Shown: piece by piece, positions 55,550-64,000 of the stretch
How the letters are laid out: each line of letters starts with the position of its first letter
Numbering within the stretch: the first letter of the stretch is position 1
Source: Perkinsus chesapeaki
Lineage: Eukaryota; Perkinsozoa; Perkinsida; Perkinsidae
DNA length: 64,000 bases
Assembly: GCA_013115145.1 (NCBI GenBank)
Contig: JAAPAO010000023.1
Coordinates: 1 to 64,000, forward strand
Reading direction: 5' to 3'
Notes under the pieces: model-generated
Told to the model about the DNA's origin: nothing
Database searches by the model: none
What the model saw: only the letters and a program-made list of their open reading frames with translations
Program-made: the position numbers and the translations under genes

Positions 55550-58500
55550 AGCTGTGGGCAGCGCAAGTGAGGTACATATGGCAGGTCCTTCAGGTGGAGC
55601 AGCACATCGTAGATTGATGTGGTAAAGAGCGCCGCTACAGCATAGGCAACCACCGTGCCTGGAGAGCAGCAGACGTTTTATCAGCAGGCTGCGGGTGAAC
55701 TGATACTGATAACAATGACGGTCATCTGGTGAATATGTCCCGTCAGCTCGAACGCTATGACAGCTACAGAGATGGTGCGAGTGACGCCAGAAGTGAGACA
55801 CACAGCTCCAACCAAAGCATACCTGCAACGAGCTCAATCACTCCTCAACGACACCTTACATAGCTGGTGGGGCAAAGTCGTATGTATCTGCAAGGAGTTC
55901 ATGGACCAGAAGACCATATAGCCGTCCGGCAACAGCACCGATGGTGAAGACAGGAAGGAACAGGCCCGCCGGCACCCAACCTGGTCGAAGGGTACGGAGG
56001 AAGATGGAAGGATTCTCTTACAACTCATCGACAGAATTAAGAGGCACACTTTAACCGCGAACACTATCTGAAATGAACACGTCATTGGTCGGCAAAGGAA
56101 AGTTACCAACCCCGAGAGATCCAGCTTGATTGATGACGTCATTGGCAGCTTCGTGGTGGGCCACATTAAGCATGTCACCGAGCAAGCCCTTGTCCAACTG
56201 CCACAGTAGCGGAGACCTGAGCCACGCGGAGATGGCTTCTACGAGATTGCCACCTTACGCATAGGCGGTTCCGGCGTCTATCAGCGCGATGGCCGCCGCC
56301 CAGCCATACCGAACGGGAATGCGGAACGTCTTCGTTATAGAGTTCAGTACCCCGACAAAATACCTGACCATTTTTGCACCCGATTGATGGGTCGAGGAAA
56401 TCTCACACTATGATGCCAGACAGCATGCCACACAGAATTGCAAGTATTACGAATGCCAGCGTCTCCGCTGTAAGGGACAGCGCTGGCAGGTTGTCGGTCT
56501 GGAAGAGCTCCACTATGGGCTGAGAAGAAAAAATGCAATAGATACAGCGGCGGAGCGAAGCAGGTGGCTCACCAGCAATCGAGCGAGCCTGAATACGATC
56601 ATGCAGGCGATAGCAGTATAGAAACCCTTCCATAGCGAAGATACAAAGAAGAAGGTCGCGGTGACCTGAAGTGGGAATGCAGTGGCCTGAGGGGATGAAG
56701 GCGGCCTTGCCTCTATTGAGAAAAGGACACCTCCGACCGGGGCACCAAACGTGGCCGTGACACCAGCGCTGACCGCTACTGCTAACAGCTGCAATCGATA
56801 CGTCTCCACACTTATATATCTGATACGGAATGAACTAACGTAATCGCCGCCGGGACAATCGGACGCGAGCATAGAGTATAATAACTACTGTTTATTTCAT
56901 TTCTTAGTCGACTAAGTGCCACAAAACATGACAAGCAGTATGAAGATATTCGAAAGCATGGCACTAAATCGATCAGCCGTTTCATGTTAAGCATAGAGGA
57001 AGATCATTAGGCAATTTCTCGAATGCTTTTGTCCACCTTCTAGAGGCTAGGGACGACTCGACGGAAAAAATAGCTACGCTTAGAAACCCTCTATAAGAGA
57101 GTATTAGATGAACATCACATGGTCACAGAGGTTGATGCGCATGGGCTTTCCCAAATAGACTTGGAAAGTAAATAACTGTTGTAGCGAATATCTTATAGCT
57201 CGAGAGCTCGAGGCTGGATGCCAGCTCATTGCGCACTATAAAGATTTTGGATATCTTCAGAGAAGTAGCTTACTTGAAGAACCATACATGTGGAAGATAC
57301 GTGCACAGTGCCACAGCGATACAGCCGGAAATGTGTATCTAAGATGAGGTGCTGCCGAAGCCATTGTTAACAATGTGACCTTACAAATGGTCCTTCGCTG
57401 CCAAGTGAGAGGCCGGCTGCCTGGACGGCCACTAGACCTATGCATTTTGCCAACATTGTGCCTGAACAGAACAGCTGAGAAATTGGCGACAAGAAGAAGA
57501 ATGCAGAGGAGCGTGCCAGGTTGAATGCACTACATTATTAGCCAGTAGTGATGGCAGGTTGGAATTACTATTAATATAATCAACCAGTAACAATGTTGGT
57601 ATATTAAACGTACTGTCGTAATAGTTATATATAAAGTAATGTAATTAGTACATAAAGTAAAGTATGTTCTGCCTAGAGTAGCAATATTAGTGTGTGGTTA
57701 GTCGAAGGCAGGATGCGCCGATTCGCTTACGAAGAGTGAGGAAATCGTCAATGTCTTCGCCGGTCAATGTAACCTTCATCTCGGGTATACCAGAGCCACC
57801 TGCTGCCGGGGAGCCGAGATGCCTTATAAAGACAGACGACCATGCTCAGCAGCAGCAACGACAAGAAGCACTAACACTTACACGCAAAGTACAGCAAGCA
57901 TGGTCAACAGTGGAGCGGTGAGTATCCAGGCCCATATCGGAAGGTAGTCAGCTCGAAGCTCGTATCTGAGCAGATTTCGCACAAATCGAAAAATATTCCA
58001 CTATTCAACCCAAGAAGACTCTTCTACTACTTTATCAAAAAAGAGTTTTTCACTATCCAGCCTTCGAAAAGCCTTCCACTTTTCGACCTTCTAAGAATCT
58101 TTCACTATTCAACCTTCGGGAAATCTTCTACTTTTCGACCGTCTACGAATCTTTCACCCTCCGAAGCATCGCTCACTCTTCGAAGAAATTTTCACTGTTC
58201 AACCTTCGAAGAATCTTCCACTATTCAACCTTCGAAGTATCTTTCAAAGAGAGTAAGGTTCGACAAAGCTACGAGGCACATCTATAACATTCAACGAGCT
58301 TCAGATTTGTCGTCGAAAAAACCAGACAGTTCCTTATAGCGCTGACCGTCACTGCGCCACGAAATCACCTTTGGCACTTACATTTTGGTCACAGCGAATT
58401 CAACAGTGAAGGCCAAGAGAGCGGTAAAGAACCCCAACAATGCCAACAGAATCCACTGAGAAGGCTGACAACACGATACTATGTACCTATACGCAATTTT

Positions 58501-58743
58501 GTGGCGCGCGGGAAATGCAGGAGCATACCTCAGCCTTCGTCTGAAACTAAGAGCATGCGCCATCGAAAAGATGTAAGGGTCGGCGATTTTCTCCGAGCCC
58601 TCAGCTTGCCGTCTGGCATCGACAGCTGCCGCTGATGACGAGAATTTCACGCCTTCTGTGGTCCAATGTGGCACGTCATCGAAAGTGCCTACGAGGAGGC
58701 AGCAAGAACCATATCCGATTCCCCCACCCGCCGCCGAGCGCAT
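55550..58743 (-). CDS. CLC-type chloride channel B, transmembrane region (many exons)
   Basis: ATG 58743 opens MRSAAGGGIGYGSCCLLVG followed by TFDDVPH, paralogous to the GSLDDVPH start of CLC-A, then ALSFRRRLR|PSQWILLALLGFFTALL. CLC motifs: GGSGIPEMKVTLTGEDIDDF (about 57770), VQAAGLSLGSEGPFV (about 57390, gating Glu present), SAGVTATFGAPVGGVLFSIE (about 56740), spliced through a GC-AG intron to VTATFFFVSSLWKGFYTAIA (about 56650), VCLTSGVTRTISVAVIAFEL followed by TG (about 55780), and SIYDVLLHLKDLPYVPHL (about 55590). The last visible exon ends at 55550 with a donor (CT|GTAAGC) at the same place as in CLC-A. CBS exons are not found directly downstream. Val follows the SIE motif, as in channel-type CLCs. 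Confidence 0.85.
56666..56710 (-). other. Probable GC-AG intron in CLC-B
   Basis: The coding sequence FSIE is followed on the minus strand by GCAAGGCC... and 45 nt later by CCCACTTCAG|GTC, restoring SIE|VTATFFF exactly as in other CLC proteins. There is no GT donor at this place; a GC donor is required. Confidence 0.65.
57990..58250. repeat. Degenerate tandem repeat (about 28 bp) in a CLC-B intron
   Basis: About nine imperfect copies of CTTTCACTATTCAACCTTCG plus AAGAAT, with variants such as CTTCCACTTTTCGACCTTC. They lie in the intron between the first CLC-B exons and the GSGIPE exon. Confidence 0.75.
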
Positions 58744-59384
58744 CCTGTGTCGTGCTGTCTCTAATGAACACCGCTGCGAAATTATAAAAGATATTTTCCA
58801 AAGTAGTTCTCCAATATGTCGATTCTGTTGATGATTTTTTGTCCGTCAATCGACTTGAGCGTGCCTATGGCGGACCATGTACCGCGCCTCAGCGCCTCCT
58901 TCCCGTTCGTCAAGTTATTTTGGCCGCAAAGTGGCTAGCAGGTTCTGAATTTATCAGTATAATGGACAGGAGCGGTACTTTAATATAAAAGGTTTGGTTA
59001 TTCAAGTGTTGAGTGCCGTCCACTGGCTAGGGAAAGGAGCGAGTCCTACCAAAGAGGTCCACTATAGATCTCGCTGTATGCGTACCAACTCTCCTGGACG
59101 GCATGTGAAATAACAACAAAATAGTCTAACAGGTAACATCTTATGCTGAGCTGACAAAGGCACAGGTTCGACCCAAGGCAGACACAACCCTATTATTAAT
59201 AGTAATGACAACTCGACAATCCGATGTGAGACAGTCACGAAACTCAATAGTAAACACCAGTACACCGCCGGAGCATCTCCCGGGCGGCGGCCATGCACTC
59301 CTAGGAACCTGCGCACTTGAAAGGATTCGCAATGGAACTCTACAGGCGGCTCACCTGCTCCATATCCCCCAACAATATGAATTA
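58744..59384. other. No supported gene
   Basis: This lies between the CLC-B start and the nuclease stop. A minus-strand frame around 59062-59397 has a hydrophobic stretch, but it lacks an ATG-led coherent protein and overlaps the nuclease end. Confidence 0.4.
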
Positions 59385-60914
59385 TCAATCGGCGCATTCT
59401 CGCTCCAAAGCACCGATATCTTCATCAAGCACCACACTTAACTTGACCTCTTTTGTATCTTGCACGCTCGACCTTAAGATACTCATCGCTGCAGCCTCTT
59501 CTCGAGCAGCATATGCCATCCTATACCGCCACGGCCCAAGCATCGCCACAAACGGTGGCATATCTTTCAAGGTCAAGGTCGGCTCGAAGATACGCGTAAT
59601 TTTCCAACTCCCGACTTCGATCAAATTTTCCATCTTCCTCTTGCGTCGATCAAATATTCTCCCTCGTCCTCCAGCATATCTTTTCACCCCCAATCCGTCA
59701 CGCGCCGCAAAAATACCCCCTTGTATGGCGTTCTTGCGGCAAACGTGTGTGTACGTTAAATAAGCGAATTGCTGTTGCCACGGATTCGCAGCGAAGAACG
59801 CTTTTGGCGCCAAAGTCGGTTCCAACACATTCGTCACGCGCCTCGAAACTGCCTCATTGCACAAGTTGAATATAGAACTAATTCGTTTGACACCTTCTTC
59901 CAGCCTTCCCTTCGCCCCGTATAGTAGACATGTTGCAGCGATCGCTCGGTCTTGATCGGTACGAATCAGACAACTCAGGTCATCCTCGACCAAGTCCTGT
60001 TGAAAGCACCCGATCGCCGCCTGCCAATCGAAAGCCAGAGCAAATAACTTCACCAATCGGAAATCACCATCATTTTCCCGGCGAAATTCAAGATAATTTT
60101 CGATGCTGCCGTGATCCCTTATCGCCCTACAGGCCACAATGAACCCCAAATTCGGCAACCTCGACGCAAAATCGCACCCCGCGAGGACGCACAACTCCAC
60201 GAACTCCTCGCAAGTGAGCCCTAGTGCCTCCTCGACCGCCGCTCTCTCCACCAGCTCCGCAGCTGGCTCCTCATCGATGCCCCCAGTCCTATATCGCCAG
60301 ACATTCCTCAAGATTGCCGGAGCTCCAAACGCTAATGCATCGCCATCCTCACTCACTACTACTCCGTTGCACCTCGCTGCCAATTTCGCACAAACCGCCT
60401 CGGCATCCCAGCCATCCGGAGCTCTCACCAATGACAGCCCCCGGGCGAAGAAATTCCGCCACATACACGTCCACCAAATTCCCAGTCGCGCATCCATATG
60501 CGCCGGAGCGGCTCTCGGTGGCACTACAACTTCCTCTTCATCACTATCAGCTTTCTCCACCTTCGCCAAGGCCGCTGCCGCATAGGCCGTCCTCGTGGCC
60601 CATCTTTGATTCAAACAATGTCTCTTCTTTATCTTAGATGGCTTTGCGTCAAACACAAACACAGGTCGCTTTCCCGACAGGACCTTCAAAGCAAAGCTCA
60701 GACGACTGAATCTGTCCATCACTTGGTTCATCGACAATCGACTATGTGAGGCCGTGAAGCGATAAAGGAACATAGTGGCATCGACATAAAGCTGGCGACC
60801 TTCCAACAGACTGCTCCGCGTTATGTTGCTCACCGTGTAGGGCGGCAAGGGGATCTTAGTAAAGACTTCTCGATGACTTTTAGTCAAAGCTGCCCAAAGA
60901 CCATTAACTCCCAT
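59385..60914 (-). CDS. FEN1/XPG-family structure-specific nuclease (509 aa)
   Basis: An intronless ORF from ATG 60914. It begins MGVNGLWAALTKSHREVF, the Rad2/XPG N-terminal signature. Metal-binding acidic positions of the family are in place: QLYVDATMFLYRF (Asp), VFVFDAKPSKIKK (Asp), WDAEAVCAKLA (Glu), VVVSEDGDALAFG (two Asp) and CVLAGCDFASRLPNLGF (Asp, start of the helix-two-turn-helix DNA-binding part). Family enzymes cut flap or bubble DNA in replication and repair. After about residue 290 the sequence is unlike FEN1 and no PIP box (QxxLxxFF) is seen, so it may be an EXO1/GEN1-like or lineage-specific branch. An inserted acidic patch (KADSDEEEVVV) lies between the two nuclease halves. Confidence 0.83.
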   Translation of the reverse strand: MGVNGLWAALTKSHREVFTKIPLPPYTVSNITRSSLLEGRQLYVDATMFLYRFTASHSRLSMNQVMDRFSRLSFALKVLSGKRPVFVFDAKPSKIKKRHCLNQRWATRTAYAAAALAKVEKADSDEEEVVVPPRAAPAHMDARLGIWWTCMWRNFFARGLSLVRAPDGWDAEAVCAKLAARCNGVVVSEDGDALAFGAPAILRNVWRYRTGGIDEEPAAELVERAAVEEALGLTCEEFVELCVLAGCDFASRLPNLGFIVACRAIRDHGSIENYLEFRRENDGDFRLVKLFALAFDWQAAIGCFQQDLVEDDLSCLIRTDQDRAIAATCLLYGAKGRLEEGVKRISSIFNLCNEAVSRRVTNVLEPTLAPKAFFAANPWQQQFAYLTYTHVCRKNAIQGGIFAARDGLGVKRYAGGRGRIFDRRKRKMENLIEVGSWKITRIFEPTLTLKDMPPFVAMLGPWRYRMAYAAREEAAAMSILRSSVQDTKEVKLSVVLDEDIGALERECAD

Positions 60915-61085
60915 TCATCACACGAAAACCCTGACGACCGCTGCGCCACCAATTTATCAACTTGACAATCTCACTAGGAAGATAGAGTCTCTATAAGTAT
61001 ACGCTTTCTGTGGTGTAAGTAACAGTGAGGAATATGCGTTGAGAAAACGCAAGATAGCAAGATTTACTCTCTTCCTCCCCCTAAA

Positions 61086-64000
61086 TCAATCTTTCTTATG
61101 CAGATATTTTCTGCCCAAGTAGATCGCGCCAACAACAACCGCCGTAGCCATCAGCCCAACAGTAAGCACTCTCTCATAGTCAATCGATGAGGAACTGTTA
61201 TCCTCCTCCTTCTCGCCCACCAATTCCGTGTCCTCCTTCGTGCTTGCATTATCTTCCGTCTCCGTCTCCTCCTCAACAACTTCGGCCTTCTCCTCCTTGT
61301 TCTTTTTACTGCTGCGCTTCTTACCAGATTTCTTACCTAAAGTCCCCCGAGTCAATTAACTTCAGCCTCCCCTTATATTACCGCTAGTCGCCTGTGAAGG
61401 CGCCGACTCCTCGGTGGCCTTCTCAGCTTGACGACTCTCCAATTTTTTCTGAAGTCTAGCTCTGGTAGCCTCAGCTCGCCCGTCCGAAGGAGCCTGCATA
61501 CCACTCGCCGCTGCGGTTTGTTCTTGCATAAACTGATAGAAAAACCATAAAACTCAATCACCACACCATTATCGACTATCCACGCCATTCGCCACTAGAC
61601 GAGGCAATGATGCGATGTCCGATCTAACGCTTAACTTAAGTAACAACTCANNNNNNNNNNNNNNNNNNNNNNNNNNNNNNNNNNNNNNNNNNNNNNNNNN
61701 NNNNNNNNNNNNNNNNNNNNNNNNNNNNNNNNNNNNNNNNNNNNNNNNCATTATGAGGCTGCTGTTTATATATATACAACTCATTATGAGAATGCTGTTT
61801 ATATATATACAACTCATTATGAGGCTGCTGTTTATATATATACAACTCATTATGAGAATGCTGTTTATATATATACAACTCATTATGAGAATGCTGTTTA
61901 TATATATACAACACATTATGAGAATGCTGCTTATATATATATAACTCATTATGAGGATGCTGTTTATATATATACAACTCATTCTTGTTACCAAGTGTAG
62001 TGTCAGTAATCACTAACAAGTGTCACTTAATAATTGCAAAGTGTATTTCTAATCACTAATTGACAACAAGAACATAACCCATCTACCTTATTCGCCTCCT
62101 GGAATTTATTCTTGGTCTCCTCCAAACCAGCTTCATCAATCAATCCTATTTCAAGCATCAAATTCCGTAATTCGTCCGATGCCTTCTCCAACTCATCATC
62201 CTAAATTGATAAAGGTATCTTAGCTCCATGCGCGCCCCAAGCATCACCTTCGGAACTTGGCACCTGGCAACTAGCAGGAAGGCGGCTTGAGCCACTGGAC
62301 TGCCGTATCGGGCCTCAACAGCATTAATCTGACAAGCCAAGCTATCTCACATAAGTAAACTTTCTTGGCCCAACACTGTAAAAAACATAATCTTAATTTG
62401 CTCGTCATAGCGTGGCATATTTCCCACCATAAGTCGAAGCCGCTACCGGTTCAAGGTTCAACAGGAAGATACGCCTTTTCGAACGAATGTTCTTTTCATT
62501 TCCCTCTTGCATCCTAATAACTGTAATACGCCACAAGTCCCATTCTCAGTCGTCTCAAAAACCGGACAAAAGGTTACTGCAACAAGTACGGGTAAATGGC
62601 AGGGACAAAAGCAACAGTTGGATTGTGTCCTACCTTAACATTAACAGACATCATCTTCAACACCTGTTTATTCGCCTTAATTTCCTCCTCAGTGGCCCCA
62701 CTACTTTGCGGCAGCTAACAAGGTAAACGCTAACAGGCCCACTCTACCCGCTTTAGTAGTACATCCGCATCATCGTCATCATCCTTGCTATTCTTTGCCT
62801 TAATGAGAACGTCGCAAAACTCTCTCATATACCGCAAAACCTGCAGAGGAAACATCTCAACACAAAGACCCCTGAAATTCATTATATATACTAATAACTA
62901 TATTCATTATATATACTAATAACTATACTTATTATATATACTAATAACTATTATACCGTTATAAGTATAGTTATAGTAGTAGCTAGTACAGCTATTAGTT
63001 ATATACGTTTAATGTAATTAAATTGCACTAATCGATCAACCGTTCCATACACGACATTCACAATTGACTCTAGTAAGTGACCGGAAATCCCCCCCGATGA
63101 GTCCCACCAGATGTCACTTCAGAAGAACATATTCCCTAACCGAATTACCATCCTATAGATGCAACCATATATGAGTAAACTCTTCACGGCTCTCTCATTT
63201 CCCACCTCATTTCTACCTTGCTGCGCTCGTCCAGTTTCTTTATCTCCTCAAGCTCGGGTGAATCGACCCACGTACCCTCACTAACATCCACCTTGGTGCC
63301 CGCCGGCAACTGAGGTCATTATTAAAACGGTCTGCCCTGTGCCATATCACCTTTTTCATAGTAACCAGTCCGGGGCCCTCGAATTTAGTAGGGATCTCTG
63401 GCGTTAGGTAGGGACAGCACATATCCATGGTATTGTCATCAGTAAACCGGATGATATACCTACCAGTGGAGTGCAGCGTCATATTTAGACTTCATCCTAA
63501 CCACATGAACCGGTTTAGTCTACCTTGATAAAGGGAAAACGATTTATTATTTTACAATTGCCTTTTAGTATTCTTTATTGATAATAAAGTAACATAGGAG
63601 GCAATTACTAATAAATTATTATACCAAAATTCCGCCAAGTCTTACGGGACATTAGGCCCTTGAGTTCCATCTATAGCAAGATGTACGTTGAGTAACATCG
63701 GCTCCCTACTAACATCAACCATATAACTGGCTTCCTGAGACTGTCCCATAACCATAACGTGCATCTTATGGCCATCCTCGAACTGCATAACCTAAATGGT
63801 ATCCAAGGTTGAAGCGTGCAAGATACAAAGTAGGTTACTTGTGAGTATCCACCAAGCTTTTCAGTAACAGTTCCTTTCCATGACCCCATTAGTTTCTTCT
63901 CTACCGATGCCGTATAACATGCATTCCTCAACGCCTTCAAGTTATCAATATCACCCTAACCAAAAGCAGCGTAACTCAACTACTCCAAACAGATGTCACA
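61086..64000 (-). CDS. Multi-exon protein with C-terminal membrane anchor, 5' end beyond the window
   Basis: Minus-strand exons read 5' to 3': DIDNLKALRNACYTASVEKK with GSWKGTVTEKLGG (about 63940-63850); VMQFEDGHKMHVMVMGQSQE with LLNVHLAIDGTQGPNVP (about 63790-63650); TGRYIIRFTDDNTMDMCCPY with KFEGPGLVTMKK (63480-63352); LPAGTKVDVSEGTWVDSPEL (about 63310-63220); VLRYMREFCDVLIKAKNSKD (about 62840); GATEEEIKANKQVLKMM (about 62690); ACQINAVEARYGSPVAQAAF (about 62330); DDELEKASDELRNLMLEIGL (about 62200-62090); MQEQTAAASGMQAP (about 61530). The last exon is Lys/Glu-rich and ends in VLTVGLMATAVVVGAIYLGR, KYLHKKD, stop 61086. The first part resembles a lipocalin-like beta domain, the middle is helical, and the end is a tail anchor. 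That these form one gene is inferred from strand, phase and spacing. Confidence 0.6.
61651..61748. other. Assembly gap (98 N)
   Basis: A run of N directly bordering a 33-bp tandem repeat. It lies in an intron of the membrane-anchored gene, so the repeat array is probably longer than assembled. Confidence 0.95.
61749..61979. repeat. 33-bp tandem repeat, seven units
   Basis: The unit is CATTATGAGRMTGCTGTTTA plus TATATATACAACT, seven near-identical copies ending at 61979. Because 33 is a multiple of three it stays open in several frames on both strands, but it sits between a donor (about 62090) and an acceptor (about 61535), so it is intronic. Confidence 0.92.
62880..62955. repeat. 24-bp AT-rich tandem repeat, three units
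   Basis: Three copies of ATTATATATACTAATAACTA plus a TATT-like end, followed by a partly complementary stretch (ATAAGTATAGTTATAGTAG). It is intronic within the membrane-anchored gene. Confidence 0.8.

Noticed and set aside
61130-61160. CCGTAGCCAT resembling the dinoflagellate spliced-leader core
   Set aside because: Only ten bases match, the rest (CAGCCCAACAG) does not, and it codes for the membrane anchor on the minus strand.
61569-62019. Long repetitive frames encoding IYINSIL or ELYIYKQH repeats
   Set aside because: These are a frame artefact of the 33-bp repeat and they run through the N gap. Splice sites on both sides place the repeat in an intron.
1-64000. CRISPR arrays, insertion sequences and integrated viral genes
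   Set aside because: No regularly spaced identical repeats with unique spacers, no transposase or reverse transcriptase motifs and no viral hallmark proteins were seen on either strand.

Overview
The window reads as nuclear DNA of a compact protist, most likely an alveolate of the Perkinsus kind. Bacterial signals are absent: there are no operons and no Shine-Dalgarno starts. Most genes are cut by very short GT-AG introns, typically 40-52 nt, and many exons are too short to show as long ORFs. The standard genetic code fits every gene read. The Perkinsus guess rests on expanded CRT-like transporters, CLC channels and a cysteine-rich CW...CC repeat module that I associate with dinoflagellates and Perkinsus. 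No search was run, so the lineage is an inference.

Layout. 0-9.4 kb: 3' end of a P5B-type ATPase, LSM3 (three exons), a small basic protein, an NHL-type beta-propeller protein, a multi-exon coiled-coil protein, mitochondrial ribosomal protein uL13m (nine exons), and a convergent minus-strand membrane protein overlapping uL13m. 10-16.4 kb: secreted proline-rich repeat proteins, a coiled-coil protein ending in a perfect 39-bp palindrome, and several unassigned minus-strand genes. 17-22 kb: a divergent pair, a GPR180/TMEM145-type seven-TM protein (minus) and the KDEL receptor ERD2 (plus, seven exons). 22.2-28.6 kb: a many-exon Ariadne-type RBR ubiquitin ligase. 28.7-34 kb: a second beta-propeller protein, a TFIIS N-domain protein, a 62-aa basic protein and a protein kinase. 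35-43.5 kb: a cysteine-rich secreted peptide, a broken copy and a full copy of a MidA/NDUFAF7-like methyltransferase fused to cysteine repeats, and an unassigned multi-exon gene. 43.7-58.7 kb: a transporter cluster, in which two tandem intronless CRT-like transporters (plus) sit between two CLC channel genes (minus). 59.4-64 kb: an intronless FEN1/XPG-family nuclease and a multi-exon gene with a C-terminal membrane anchor, interrupted by an assembly gap beside a 33-bp tandem repeat.

Common themes are membrane transport (P5B ATPase, CLC, CRT) and the secretory pathway (KDEL receptor, GPR180-like protein, secreted proteins), with housekeeping RNA, ribosome, ubiquitin and DNA-repair genes between them. 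Genes are individually transcribed. Where exon phases joined cleanly I give the gene as one span; where a 5' or 3' end could not be fixed this is stated.
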